A DNA stretch of 64,000 bases, taken from the NCBI GenBank assembly GCA_017464085.1, contig JAFUEE010000156.1, positions 1 through 64,000 of the forward strand, written 5' to 3'. Both the position numbers and the translations under genes were made by a program. Origin of the DNA: Pseudomonadota bacterium (GTDB lineage Bacteria; Myxococcota_A; Bradymonadia; UBA4248). How positions within the stretch are numbered: the stretch's first letter is position 1; each line of letters starts with the position of its first letter. A model generated the notes under the pieces. It saw nothing but the letters and a program-made list of their open reading frames with translations. It was not told the origin of the DNA and did not search any database. Below, in pieces: positions 36,801 to 45,743 of this stretch.

Positions 36801-38875
36801 GCGACGAAATCTGCATCAACGGCATGCGCCGCAAAAAATACACCAACTGCACGACGCACGCGCAATGCGGCGATGGCAAAGTCTGCCATGCCGGTCAATG
36901 CGCTTCAGGCACCGTCACTTCGTGTGACCTGCGCCAGTTCATCGCCTCCATGCCGTTGGGCGCCATCGAATATGCCACACCCACCCCGATCAACCCGCCC
37001 ACGCGCGCATACAGAAGCTACGACTACCGCAAGTTCAGCCAGAAATACTGGCAGCGCGACACCATGCTGATGGCCGGTGCAAACGACGGCCTGCTTCACG
37101 CCTTCATCCTGGGCGACAACACCAACCCCGAAGCCCTCAAAAATAAAGTCACCACAGGTGCTGCAAACGACTACACGGGCACGACATCCGCCGATGGCAC
37201 GACAATCTATAAAATCACAGACATGCCGGGCTATAAAGCGACCATTGATGCCTCAAACAAAGAGGGCGACGAACTCTGGGCCTATATGCCCAAGCACATG
37301 CTCATCAAGGCAAGCAAACTTACCGAATTCGGCCAGCAGACGATGCTCAACACCGCGCCAGTCTCCGCCGAAGTCAAGCTCCCCGGTTTCACGATCAACA
37401 ATGACTCCTGGCGCTCCGTCGTCGTCGGCGGCTTCCGCGATGGCGCGCGCGGCTACTACGCCATCGACGTCACCGACCCAGGGCATCCCATCGTCCTCTG
37501 GGAAATCGACCCCTTCTTCCGCGCAGACAGCACTGCAAGTAATGAAGATATCAGAAAGGTTACCGACAAGACCTGGACGCTTCAAGGTGCCGTCAGCAAC
37601 TTTAAGACAAACATCGAGAAAGAACCGTTCTATCTCATGGGCATGAGCTATGCTCAGCCCGTCATCACCAACATGCTTATCGGCAACCAGGTCGAGCCTG
37701 TCGCCATCCTCACGGGCGGCGAATCTACCGCAGAGACAAACACCGACAGCGATGCCATCGGCAAATCTCTCTATATCGTCCGCCTCTTCCCCAAAACGCC
37801 TTCAGACCTGCTCGTCAAAGCCTTCTACTTCGACAACCGCATCACCGGCACTCCCGCTGTCTATCCCAATAACTTCAACTCCGTCGCTCAAAACATCTAT
37901 GTCGGCGACAACAAGGGCAAGCTCTATCGCATTGTCGTCAGCGATTCCAACACCTCCAAATGGGGTTCCGTCAGCAAATACACATCTAACGGCATGACCA
38001 TCGAGCTCCCGGCCTTCGACCCCAGACAGGAATTTTTCGGAAAACCCTACACCGACACGACATCTGGCTATGATTTCTCAAAAATCTCGTTTGCCCCTGC
38101 CGTCGCGCTCTATACCGAAACTGGTGCCAAACCCGTCATTCAGCTTGCATTCGGCACCGGTACGAATGACAACTTCAACGTCATGAACACCGACCGCCAT
38201 TACTTCGCTTCATTCATCGATGTGCCCAAATCCGATGGCACGTATGAGCTCAACTACAACGCTTCCACCTATCAGTTCATGCCGACACTGATCGTTCTCA
38301 ATTCTCCAGAAAACCTCCAATCGCAGTCAGGCAAAATCACCGTCTATCGCAACTCGGTACCTTACAAAAACTCTAACGTCGCCCTTCCGGCACGTCAAAA
38401 ACTCACAGGCGCGCCGATCATTCACAACTTCGCGTCCTATTTCCCGAGCTTTATCGCCGATGCCGACAGCAATACGCAATGCCCGACAGGCGGTGCCGCC
38501 ATCTGGAAAATCTTGACCAGCTCATCTGTAACTGGCAAGCAGCGACACAACACGCTCTCAACGGGCATCCAGGCCAACGGCATGACCACAGATCCCTTCG
38601 CCAACTCCCCCTACATCCAGTTCAAATCAGGCACCAAAATCTATGGTCTCGAAATCACGAACCAGATGTTCTGCACAGGCAAAAATAAAAACTCTGTGCT
38701 CGCACCGCAGCTCGTCGCGCAGTCAGGCGTCGAAACAAACGATGATTTCTCAACGACTTCCACAAAGCGAAGCGTCCGCGATGACGCGCTCAGCGAAGTC
38801 GCCGCAGTCGCCATCAACCTCGAAGCCATCGAGCCTCAGGTCAATGTCTATTCCTGGGCGAGTGTTTATGAATAA
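33878..38875 (+). CDS. PilY1-like type IV pilus tip adhesin with VWA domain and an AT-rich inserted block
   Basis: I use the ATG at 33878 after AGGAGGAAACT, which gives 1665 residues with a Sec signal peptide ending near AAYADS. A VWA domain starts at about residue 40 with the MIDAS motif (FILLDTSGCMNEL) and resumes after about 430 with AVILISDGDPNGSG. Between them (residues about 211-428, bases 34510-35165) lies a block of strikingly lower GC and different codon use, with a DUF2135/YfaP-like look (SDIDTHLWLYNY, HLYYANKC, GCLDVDNTYPYGNSYSVKLYP). The C-terminal third (from about 1060, MLMAGANDGLLHAF) is the PilY1/PilC beta-propeller. Such proteins sit at the pilus tip and mediate adhesion and mechanosensing. 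No other pilus gene is in the window. A strong terminator follows. Confidence 0.88.
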   Translation: MNYKRYLISALAMAAAAAGTAGHAPAAYADSLSASEGLSPIVFILLDTSGCMNELFETANDQVKNNTRLTKALGELVGTSKNLTTVNGKPHLVRAEDPNDLFYLPYAKWTCSGSTCSYQKALKAIKGQTELAKPNFSTSSSTSPSDSRYETAYNSDGIIQTYAKLIKFGFAGFGVGTTGSSAAKDSPIKLAAQSAGGNVEGVLRFTTIWGEDYQSTSDIDTHLWLYNYPTEYIDGQRVTNNHLYYANKCSVGSCIYKTVNGHSACTGVDGCLDVDNTYPYGNSYSVKLYPNQTKCPTYYGSSSYYYQPCEVGVENIAFVSTKYMKPGQTFNYQVYTWYVRNSEKGWRVEVAYPNDEGCTASTIYTYNPSSPIGSSGTYYDTATVTYQGNNHFTIAKKASVTSTVTEDDYGKPNYIYGYGTNRYSLTNENGITYGRDLTAYKYKKSDDCTFDMGMWSSNPLAAAPLVYPTVSDKEEMIEQSNNALITTVRSYQATSATPIGESLADLYFMFGGDDISKTDQGLIKQKMSGGQIANDDYYACRSKAVILISDGDPNGSGLHGTDDENENLHGHSKQVWWDAYHLFKAGIKVYVVGYAEFDDAALQKVTEENSVAATLNKTAWKGGTCRNPKTNEIINPNSESDYQAFINDNTLTYKEKICFYNAADNTALRAAVVNALSAMLQGVYSKTKVATTTAVGYKNNYKVKTENNKKQIEFRNGYYSLYSGYSVSLAPIRKSRLERQAIICDHESGEFFNDTEQYLDIAHRLKCRLSSCDVWRAATEDEALNSGGTMIAGMNYKFNDASTRKRAGFDTDPATCAPLSTLMDNAANVTNTCVDKRYIFAADYKAKGNRNAISTFPRSANELNKNFSTNATSFLTVDPINSTNFGTIPQYNSASNLNYFVTQAGSTCNTEMNRSITELYGKPNYILSPYECVNNMDCGMEGNDLRLCDLGRCISASQYKSRIDKLCTNNAGLSSDEICINGMRRKKYTNCTTHAQCGDGKVCHAGQCASGTVTSCDLRQFIASMPLGAIEYATPTPINPPTRAYRSYDYRKFSQKYWQRDTMLMAGANDGLLHAFILGDNTNPEALKNKVTTGAANDYTGTTSADGTTIYKITDMPGYKATIDASNKEGDELWAYMPKHMLIKASKLTEFGQQTMLNTAPVSAEVKLPGFTINNDSWRSVVVGGFRDGARGYYAIDVTDPGHPIVLWEIDPFFRADSTASNEDIRKVTDKTWTLQGAVSNFKTNIEKEPFYLMGMSYAQPVITNMLIGNQVEPVAILTGGESTAETNTDSDAIGKSLYIVRLFPKTPSDLLVKAFYFDNRITGTPAVYPNNFNSVAQNIYVGDNKGKLYRIVVSDSNTSKWGSVSKYTSNGMTIELPAFDPRQEFFGKPYTDTTSGYDFSKISFAPAVALYTETGAKPVIQLAFGTGTNDNFNVMNTDRHYFASFIDVPKSDGTYELNYNASTYQFMPTLIVLNSPENLQSQSGKITVYRNSVPYKNSNVALPARQKLTGAPIIHNFASYFPSFIADADSNTQCPTGGAAIWKILTSSSVTGKQRHNTLSTGIQANGMTTDPFANSPYIQFKSGTKIYGLEITNQMFCTGKNKNSVLAPQLVAQSGVETNDDFSTTSTKRSVRDDALSEVAAVAINLEAIEPQVNVYSWASVYE

Positions 38876-38923
38876 AATTCCATATTGGGGATAACTTATC
38901 CCAAATTTCGAATTTTCTGTGAT

Positions 38924-38954
38924 AAAAAGCCTCAGGCCTCCCTGAGGCTTTTTT
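38924..38954 (+). terminator. Rho-independent terminator of the PilY1-like gene
   Basis: AAAGCCTCAGG, loop CCTC, CCTGAGGCTTT followed by TTT. Confidence 0.93.
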
Positions 38955-39084
38955 GTTTGTTCACCACCACAAGGCCGCATCAACCTCAAGCAGTTTCGCA
39001 TCACGATGCGAAAACATGAGCTTGGTCATGCAAGATTACTGTTCAACCGGAGTTCACGCTCCCACTTACCATAAGGATATTTCC

Positions 39085-40614
39085 GTGGAACCTGAAGAAA
39101 AAAACAACACAGGAGACGGGCTTGAGGCGAAGCAAAACGAAGCGAAACCTCAAAAACTCTCCGTCGGACAAGCCATTCTCAAAGGGTTAGAGGAAACGCT
39201 CGACACATTCAAAGCATTCCTGCATGCCCCGCGTGAGATTCTCGGCATCAATCTGATCAATATCTTCGAAGGCATGGCCTATTTTGGTATCCTGACATAC
39301 CTCATGCTCTTCATGACCAAAAACGTCGAGCTCTCCGACGTGCATGCCTCATGGGTCGTCAGCGGCTTCCTGATGCTCATCACGCTCTCACAGCTTTTCC
39401 TCGGCGGCGTTTCCGACAAAGTCGGCCCCAAGAAAATGCTCGGCATCACGATCATCATCCTGCTCATTTCGCGCATCATCCTTGGCAGTTCCGAACTCCT
39501 CTTTGCTTCATCCGGGACAGGCGTCGGCTCGATCTTCTTCTTTGTCGTATGCGGCTCCCTGCTCTGCGCTGCCCTGGCATACGGCGTATTCAATCCGGCC
39601 ATCTATTCGCTCACGCGCATGTACTCCGACAAAAAGACATCCGCCGTGTCCTATGCCATGCTCTATGCAGGCATGAACCTCGGCGCCTTCATCATCGGTC
39701 TGCTCCTGCCCATCATCCGAAGGGCGGCAGGCGATCAGACAGATGACGCCGGCAAAGTCATTTCACAAGGCCTTCTGCCCGGCACAAACGGCATTTCCGG
39801 CGCCATGATCTTCATTGCCGGCATCATGGTCATCGTCCTGATCTTATATGTCGTCTTCATCGCGCGTTCCAAAACAAAGCCGTTCATGGATCCCAAAGAG
39901 GAGAGCGAAGACAAGCCAAAGTCCAACGTGCATCTCTCTCTGCTCGACCGCATCAAGGCTCATCCGCTGGCAGACCTCAAGTTCGATTTCTTCATCTTTA
40001 TCCTCATTCCGGTCCAGACGCTCTTTGCCTATCAGAATATCCTGATCCCCAGCTATCTTGAACGCTGCTATACAGAATTTCCTACGATTTCTGGCAATTA
40101 CGAGACATTCAGCAATCTCAACCCGCTGATCGTCTTCATCAGCGCACCGGTCATCGCCGCACTCACCGCCAAGCAACCCGTCTACAAAATGATGATCATC
40201 GGCACGACTGTCATGGCCATCCCGACATTCCTGCTCTGTCTCGGCACGACACCGGCTACTTTCCTCACATTCATCCTCATCGGATCCATCGGAGAGTCGA
40301 TGTGGCAGCCGCGTTTCCTCCAGCATGTCACGCAAATCGCACCGAAAGAGAAAATCGGCGCCTATGTCGGCATTGCAAACCTGCCCTGGTTCATGACCAA
40401 ATTCATCGTCGGACTCTATGTCGGTTTCTTTATGGAGCGCTTCATTCCCGATCTCGCCAAACATCCCGAAGCGACACAGATGCCCGAGACCATGTGGCTC
40501 ATCTTCGCATGCATCGCCATGATTTCCCCGGTCGCGCTCTTCCTCGCGCGCAAATGGATGAATCCCAACGGCGACAAGCCTTCCGACGAAGTCCCCAGCG
40601 CCGACGAGCTTTGA
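39085..40614 (+). CDS. Major facilitator superfamily transporter (POT/peptide-transporter-like)
   Basis: The frame is open from 38953, but that start lies inside the preceding terminator; the GTG at 39085 has AAGGA at the right distance and gives 509 residues. A charged N-terminal tail (about 45 residues) precedes about 12 transmembrane segments with an MFS loop 2-3 signature (LGGVSDKVGPKKMLGI) and a charged central loop (PKEESEDKPK). The pairing of helices and the line AMLYAGMNLGAFIIGLLLP resemble the proton-dependent oligopeptide transporters, but the substrate is not certain. It stands alone, followed by a composite hairpin repeat. Confidence 0.8.
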   Translation: MEPEEKNNTGDGLEAKQNEAKPQKLSVGQAILKGLEETLDTFKAFLHAPREILGINLINIFEGMAYFGILTYLMLFMTKNVELSDVHASWVVSGFLMLITLSQLFLGGVSDKVGPKKMLGITIIILLISRIILGSSELLFASSGTGVGSIFFFVVCGSLLCAALAYGVFNPAIYSLTRMYSDKKTSAVSYAMLYAGMNLGAFIIGLLLPIIRRAAGDQTDDAGKVISQGLLPGTNGISGAMIFIAGIMVIVLILYVVFIARSKTKPFMDPKEESEDKPKSNVHLSLLDRIKAHPLADLKFDFFIFILIPVQTLFAYQNILIPSYLERCYTEFPTISGNYETFSNLNPLIVFISAPVIAALTAKQPVYKMMIIGTTVMAIPTFLLCLGTTPATFLTFILIGSIGESMWQPRFLQHVTQIAPKEKIGAYVGIANLPWFMTKFIVGLYVGFFMERFIPDLAKHPEATQMPETMWLIFACIAMISPVALFLARKWMNPNGDKPSDEVPSADEL

Positions 40615-40627
40615 ACTTTTCTTTTGA

Positions 40628-40697
40628 GGGCAGGGGGAAGCCGCCCCCTGCGCGTCTATTTCGCGGCTTTTGCCGCGAAATACGCCGCTACCCCCTC
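40628..40697 (+). repeat. Composite hairpin repeat (G5/C5 plus TAT/ATA hairpin)
   Basis: CAGGGGG pairs with CCCCCTG, followed by a degenerate form B hairpin (40652-40688: TATTTCGCGGC, loop TTTT, GCCGCGAAATA, unpaired C, then GCCGC) and TACCCCCTC. It has the same order of parts as 11608 and 53740. Confidence 0.7.
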
Positions 40698-40855
40698 ATC
40701 GATCACATCCAAAACCTGAAGTTTTGGCACTCAAATAAACCCGATCGTTCCAAACAGTCTTTTTTGCAAAAAAATGCATCGTGCATGTCACAAATTTTTT
40801 TCGATGGCACCATTAGGTATGCAGAATGTCCTGCCATCCACATGCACGAGGCCAC

Positions 40856-41662
40856 ATGAACGCAAAGCTCCTCTCGCTCAAACTCGACATCATATTCAAG
40901 ATCTTCTTCATCCGGCATCCAGATCTGCTCAAATCGTTCGTCTCCGCCCTGCTCGACATTCCTCGCGATCATATCTATAAATTTTCCATCACAAATCCAG
41001 AACTGCCGCCAGAAAGCGCAACAGCAAAAGAGATCCGTTTTGACATCGCTCTCCTGATCAACGCCTATGCTGTCGATATTGAACTTCAAGTTAAAAACTA
41101 CCAGGATTTCAAAGAGAGAGAACTTTTTTACTGGTCCAAACTTTTCACATCCATGCTGAAATCAGGTGAAAAATACGGTATGCTCAAGGCCACGATTGCG
41201 GTCGGCATCCTTGATTTCATGCAGTACCCTGCATATCCCGACTATCAGATTGACATCGTGACCGTCATCAAAGACACAAATATCCGCTACAGCTCCAAAA
41301 TGCTCATCCGATTTTTCGAGCTGCCAAAACTCTCCTTAAAGGATGATGATTTATCCAAACGCGACTTGAAATATTTATGGCTATGCCTCTTCAAGGCAAA
41401 AAGCATAGAGGACTTGAATATGCTAAGAGAAACGCAACAACCAGATATCGTCACTGCCTGCAACACGCTTCAGGAACTCAGCGAAGACCAAGAGCTTTAT
41501 GAACAATTGTCAAGAGAAATCGCTCTGCACGATATGGCTTCTATCACATCTGATGCCTATGAAAACGGCTATAAGCTTGGCTCTGAAAACGTACTAAATA
41601 AGCTGCGAAAGCTCGGCTTTTCGGATCAGCTGATTGACGAAATCATGCGCATGCCCGAGTAA
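40856..41662 (+). CDS. Rpn-family PD-(D/E)XK nuclease / putative transposase-associated protein
   Basis: The frame is open from 40826; I prefer the ATG at 40856 (MNAKLLSLKLDIIFKIFF), which matches the family start and gives 268 residues. The family signature is LDIIFKIFFI, the nuclease-core IRFDIALLINAYAVDIELQV with D and E-x-Q as metal-binding residues (IELQVKNY), then FYWSKLFTSMLKSG. Rpn proteins promote RecA-independent recombination and often lie in accessory DNA; members act in phage defence or in genome rearrangement. It stands alone between an MFS gene and the converging PqqD-like gene. The C-terminus (LRKLGFSDQLIDEIMRMP) is typical of this group. Confidence 0.85.
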   Translation: MNAKLLSLKLDIIFKIFFIRHPDLLKSFVSALLDIPRDHIYKFSITNPELPPESATAKEIRFDIALLINAYAVDIELQVKNYQDFKERELFYWSKLFTSMLKSGEKYGMLKATIAVGILDFMQYPAYPDYQIDIVTVIKDTNIRYSSKMLIRFFELPKLSLKDDDLSKRDLKYLWLCLFKAKSIEDLNMLRETQQPDIVTACNTLQELSEDQELYEQLSREIALHDMASITSDAYENGYKLGSENVLNKLRKLGFSDQLIDEIMRMPE

Positions 41663-41795
41663 GTACATCAATTTTTTTCAAAACTTCAAAGGTCTCCCCA
41701 AGAGCCGCATCCACAACCGTTACACTGAGCCGAACATAACAAATACACAAATGGGCGTTTTTCACAAAAAGTGGCAACGCCCATTTGCGAACGCC

Positions 41796-42074
41796 TCAAA
41801 TGCAGCCCTCGTTCATTTGAATGATTCCAAGATCAAGCATCTTATGAATAAAAGCATGCAAATCGTCTTGAAGCATGGTGCGGTCTGCACCATCAAAGCG
41901 AGCCTCGGCTTCATCCAGAATCTCTGCTTCTGATCTGCACTCAGAAATTTTCTTCAAAAAAAAGCCACCGCTCGAATTAATTGAATAATAGGCATTGTTG
42001 CGCAGATCAAGCACGATGAGCTTGTTGTCTACGTCCTGCAGATCGACATCCGGGGAAAGTTTATATTGAGTCAT
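41796..42074 (-). CDS. PqqD-like RiPP-recognition protein, orphan
   Basis: The 92-residue product has the PqqD fold signature: an N-terminal strand set (KLIVLDLRNNAYYSINSSG) followed by helices (EAEILDEAEARF and LQDDLHAFIHKMLDLGII). In peptide-maturation systems such proteins, or the same fold as an RRE domain, hand a leader peptide to a radical SAM or other enzyme. No radical SAM enzyme, cyclase or precursor peptide is within 10 kb on either side in this window, so it is orphan here. The end (ILDLGIIQM-type, MNEGCI) is natural. A minus-strand gene starting at 45402 lies upstream with a terminator between, so it is monocistronic. Confidence 0.8.
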   Translation of the reverse strand: MTQYKLSPDVDLQDVDNKLIVLDLRNNAYYSINSSGGFFLKKISECRSEAEILDEAEARFDGADRTMLQDDLHAFIHKMLDLGIIQMNEGCI

Positions 42075-42105
42075 ACGTCAAAACACCAGGAGATGCATGG
42101 GGGAG

Positions 42106-42139
42106 CGGCGTATTTGCGCATCATGCGCAAATAGCCGCG
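42106..42139 (+). repeat. Hairpin repeat, TAT/ATA frame
   Basis: GCGGC, unpaired G, TATTTGCGCAT, loop C, ATGCGCAAATA, GCCGC (form A). A GCGGGGGC/CCCCCGC hairpin follows at 42140-42157. Confidence 0.8.
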
Positions 42140-42158
42140 CGGGGGCCTGCCCCCGCAA

Positions 42159-42198
42159 AAAAAAAGGCGCTGTATCGGCCAAAGGCCGAAAAGCGCCG
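42159..42198 (-). terminator. Hairpin repeat acting as terminator of the TIG lipoprotein gene
   Basis: On the minus strand: GGCGC, TCGGCC, loop TTT, GGCCGA, GCGCC with TA/TG in between, followed by nine T. It starts about 15 bases after the stop codon. It is a degenerate member of the TAT/ATA family. Confidence 0.8.
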
Positions 42199-42213
42199 AC
42201 CAAAACAATCCGA

Positions 42214-45200
42214 TCAATGGGGATAATAGAGCGCCGCCGTCTCGGGATCATAGACCATCAGCGTCGAATTCGCTGAGGAATGGATATAATTATATCGCGT
42301 ATCTCCCGTCGAGAACCGGTTGAAATCGAACCCCTCTCGGACGGATTTGTAAGCTGTCAGCGAGATATACAGCCGGCTGGAATGATCTTCCGCCCAATGA
42401 TAGACGCCCTTCGGAAATTCAAACGACGTCGCAGTCCCTGGGAGATAGGCCTGGTTCACGAGGACCATCCCTGAAGAGCGGTAATCGCGCATGACAAGCG
42501 AATAGAAATCGACATTCTGCGGATGTTCGATCGTCCAAGAAATCACGCCCTGCGCGAGCACGTCGTCGTAGGGTTTCGTGATGAAGACGGGAATCGGCGC
42601 CGCCGGCCCGACTTCCAGAGGCGTTTCCGATGGAAGCGTGTCATACTCATAAAAGACCGTCGCCGGATACCCCATGTTCGTATAGGCGCCGACTGAATAG
42701 GCAAAATGCGCGTCTGCAATCGTGTCGCGAAGCGGCGGCATATTGGTGATGACGACGAGATCCGTCTTCGACTGCCCGGACATAAAGCCGCCGATATACC
42801 CTTCATCCCCGAAGTCGAGATACGCAGAACCCGATACGACGTTCGGCCCAGAATGGAGCGGCGGATCGAGCAGCTTGACGCTCTGCGTCTGATTGAGCGG
42901 TATCGGGCATTCCAGATGATTCACGATGTCCACGCCGTCATACACAAACTGATGCCGTTTGACGCCGATATATCGCGGCAAGAGCTCCCCGGTCACCTTG
43001 TTGTAGAGACCGCATACAAGCGCAAGCGCCACATCGCCTTTGCGCGCCTGCACCTTGTATTCCGCGCCTTCTTCCGTGAGCAGATAGACATCATCCTGCT
43101 GATAATAAGGCGCATACGGGCTCAGCGTTGACTGCATGACAACACCTGCCTTGACGAGATTCGGATCAGAAATCAGTTCCTCTTTGCCAAAGCTGCCGAC
43201 AGTGCCCCGGAAATATGCCGGTTTCGGCGTGTATTCGATCGTCACGTCAATCGGATTGATCATATCGCCATCCGAAGGCGGCGGAGGTGGCGGCGGATCC
43301 TCGGAATCACTCGCATCATTCGCATGCCAGTCCTCGAGAAAAAGCGTGATGACTGAAGCATTGATCGGCTGAAGCGTATTGCATGAATGTTCTGGCGCGC
43401 ATGCCGTCACGATCTGCGCCCCCTGAAGATCATCCAGGAAAAAGGACACGCGTCCATTGGCATCCGTCGTGCCGGTCACTGCCGTATCGAGGCTGCCCCC
43501 GACATAGACTGTCGCATGCTCGATCGGGACTGCCGTATCGACTGTGAGCACGGTCACATGAAGCTGCCCGCTGATCACTCCGCCTGATGCGCTCGTGTTG
43601 ATGCCGGTCGGATCAAAGTAAGAGATTGCTGTCTCCGCACAGACATTGCCATCTGCGCCACGAATTTCGAGCTTCGCTTCGCCCTTGTCATGCGCCGGCG
43701 CAACAAACGTCATCGTATTGGCCGCATCGATCGTAACATCCGTAATCTGCTCCCCATCAAGCCAGAGCGTCATGCCCGCACCGAACCCGCTCCCGAAGAC
43801 GTGCATGACCGTGCCGCCCAGAATAACCGACTGATCCGGAGAGACGCCGGTCACCGCCACTGGGGAGTCATACGAAAACATGACATCAGAGCGCTTATCC
43901 GCACGTCCTTGAACGACCCTGATTGGAACCTCCCCATTGCCTGCAGGCACCTCGACCTCTGCAAGCCCCTCTGACACGACTCGGACATGCGAAGCCTCAT
44001 GACCACCAAAGAAAACGCGAAGCGCATCGCCAAATCCGGAACCGGCAAGCGAAACAACGCTGCCGGCAGCGCCATGCGCAGGCTCGACTGAAGCCACCTC
44101 CGGGACGACGATGTATTCATATACATCTTTCAGCGTCATCTCCCCGGAAGACACATCCACGCGCCCTGCAGTTCCTGGAGGCGCTGTGACGAGACATGCC
44201 GTCTCCGTGCACGACTTGACCTGCGCCCTGGATGCGCCAAAGCTGATGTTCATGCGGTCTGACATCCCGATGCCCGATATCCGCACCTCATTGCCCCCCT
44301 TGACAGATCCCAGATCAGGGCTGACAGAAAACAGCTTCTGCCCTGCACCTGCCGCATAATAGTGAAGCGCCTGCTCAAGACGGTACTGGCGATGACCATC
44401 ATACACAAGGATATCATAGCTTCCGGCGGGCAGCTCGGGCGCATCAAACGTCACTGTTTCTGCACTGACAAATTCCGGAGAGATGACGGCCTGCCCGATG
44501 CGCAAATGCACGTCTTCGGAAAATCCGCTCCCGACAAGCTTCACACGGGGGCGCTTCCCAACCTGGATAGCCGCAGGCTCGGCGTATGCCGGTTCAAGAC
44601 GCGGCAGCACGCGAATCACATCCTCAACCACGGCATGGCTGCTTCCATTCGCGACATAAAGCGTAGTCTCCCCAGGCGTTTCGAGCACGAGATTGCCAAC
44701 CATGCGCGTTTCGGAAGCCAAGGTCAGATCCGTCATGCCGATGCTCCCGGCACCATCGGAAAAATAAACGCTTGTATGCGCATCAAACCCGTTGCCCGAA
44801 AGCGTAATCTCGGAAAGCTCCCCGGCAACCACGACATCTGGAGACACCGCCTTGATCCCGACATTCTCAGTATAGCAGAAGGCGTCTTTCAAGCTCAGCC
44901 GTTCCTCCCCCTGCGTCCACACGAGATCGACACACCCGATTTTTCCTGGCGGCACGACCGCGCGCACGACATTCGAATTGACGTAGGTCTGCGATGGCGC
45001 ACGAATGCTTCCGAACTGCGCGATTCCACCCGGCTCCAATGCCGTGCCGTGCACGCGGACCTCGTAACCGCCGCGCACATCCCCGGATGCAGGGGAGACA
45101 AGTTCCACGCCCAGGACTTCCGGGGTCACCACTGCACCGCCGCCGCCACCGCCCTGACTGCCTGGATCTTCAGGAAAGCCAGGTTCCGGTCCCGGTATCA

Positions 45201-45402
45201 CTCCGCCTGAACCGCCCGGACGCTGCGACTCCCCGCCAGGATTCTGCGGGTCTTCCGGATCCGTCGGCTGCGATGGATGTTCAGGCTCAGGCTCTTCCTC
45301 AAATTTGAACACATCATTCACATCAGGCATACAGCCGAACACCGACATGCTCATGAACGCCACACACAAGGCCAGCGTATATTTCGCGTTTTTTTTGCGC
45401 AT
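42214..45402 (-). CDS. IPT/TIG-repeat surface lipoprotein
   Basis: I take the ATG at 45402 (MRKKNAKYTLALCVAFMSMSVF) because it opens a signal sequence ending in lipobox VFGC; the longer open frame is not supported. The 1062-residue product has a Pro/Gly-rich spacer after the lipid anchor (PEPEHPSQPTDPEDPQNPGG), then about six IPT/TIG immunoglobulin-like domains (motifs VSPASGDVRGGYEVRVHG, SPDLGSVKGGNEVRISG, VEPAHGAAGSVVSLAGSGFG), and a C-terminal region with a carboxypeptidase-regulatory-like segment (HVTVLTVDTAVPIEHATVYV). TIG repeats are found in large adhesive surface proteins. It appears monocistronic, followed by a hairpin-repeat terminator. Confidence 0.85.
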   Translation of the reverse strand: MRKKNAKYTLALCVAFMSMSVFGCMPDVNDVFKFEEEPEPEHPSQPTDPEDPQNPGGESQRPGGSGGVIPGPEPGFPEDPGSQGGGGGGAVVTPEVLGVELVSPASGDVRGGYEVRVHGTALEPGGIAQFGSIRAPSQTYVNSNVVRAVVPPGKIGCVDLVWTQGEERLSLKDAFCYTENVGIKAVSPDVVVAGELSEITLSGNGFDAHTSVYFSDGAGSIGMTDLTLASETRMVGNLVLETPGETTLYVANGSSHAVVEDVIRVLPRLEPAYAEPAAIQVGKRPRVKLVGSGFSEDVHLRIGQAVISPEFVSAETVTFDAPELPAGSYDILVYDGHRQYRLEQALHYYAAGAGQKLFSVSPDLGSVKGGNEVRISGIGMSDRMNISFGASRAQVKSCTETACLVTAPPGTAGRVDVSSGEMTLKDVYEYIVVPEVASVEPAHGAAGSVVSLAGSGFGDALRVFFGGHEASHVRVVSEGLAEVEVPAGNGEVPIRVVQGRADKRSDVMFSYDSPVAVTGVSPDQSVILGGTVMHVFGSGFGAGMTLWLDGEQITDVTIDAANTMTFVAPAHDKGEAKLEIRGADGNVCAETAISYFDPTGINTSASGGVISGQLHVTVLTVDTAVPIEHATVYVGGSLDTAVTGTTDANGRVSFFLDDLQGAQIVTACAPEHSCNTLQPINASVITLFLEDWHANDASDSEDPPPPPPPSDGDMINPIDVTIEYTPKPAYFRGTVGSFGKEELISDPNLVKAGVVMQSTLSPYAPYYQQDDVYLLTEEGAEYKVQARKGDVALALVCGLYNKVTGELLPRYIGVKRHQFVYDGVDIVNHLECPIPLNQTQSVKLLDPPLHSGPNVVSGSAYLDFGDEGYIGGFMSGQSKTDLVVITNMPPLRDTIADAHFAYSVGAYTNMGYPATVFYEYDTLPSETPLEVGPAAPIPVFITKPYDDVLAQGVISWTIEHPQNVDFYSLVMRDYRSSGMVLVNQAYLPGTATSFEFPKGVYHWAEDHSSRLYISLTAYKSVREGFDFNRFSTGDTRYNYIHSSANSTLMVYDPETAALYYPH

Positions 45403-45678
45403 ATTTGGAACTCTCCAGACAAAACACAAGACCGGCATCAGCCGTCCAGCTTTTATAACCAAATCGGCCGATAAAATCGACAGAAAGCCCACATATTTCC
45501 CCGCTTTGGCAAACCGGATGACATCAAGCGCCTAACGCCCCTGATAACCACTCTATATCAGGCGCTGCGCCACCAACATGGATATGAAATGTGCGAAGCA
45601 AAACCTGGGTACGCTATGCTTCAGAAAACGCCTATAGGGCTGAATAATGACTGCCCTCAAGATAATTCAAAAAAATTA

Positions 45679-45707
45679 TTGACAATTTCTCCCCAATTCG
45701 GCATAAG
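45679..45707 (+). promoter_or_regulatory. Sigma-70-type promoter of tRNA-Met
   Basis: TTGACA, 17 bases, CATAAG (45702-45707), 36 bases upstream of the tRNA. The 341-base gap between the lipoprotein start and the tRNA holds this promoter and no visible gene. Confidence 0.75.
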
Positions 45708-45743
45708 CGCCTCCGTCTTGAGCGTTCTGGAATGCTCAGATAT

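Noticed and set aside
35288-36898. A 536-codon minus-strand frame inside the PilY1-like gene
   Set aside because: It is antisense to a clear VWA/PilY1 coding frame and has no recognisable domain.
41663-42213. RiPP precursor peptide near the PqqD-like gene
   Set aside because: I found no short frame with a ribosome binding site and leader-like sequence; only a hairpin repeat and a terminator lie here.
42214-45492. Longer start at 45492 for the TIG lipoprotein
   Set aside because: The additional 30 residues precede a complete signal peptide with lipobox, which must be at the N-terminus.
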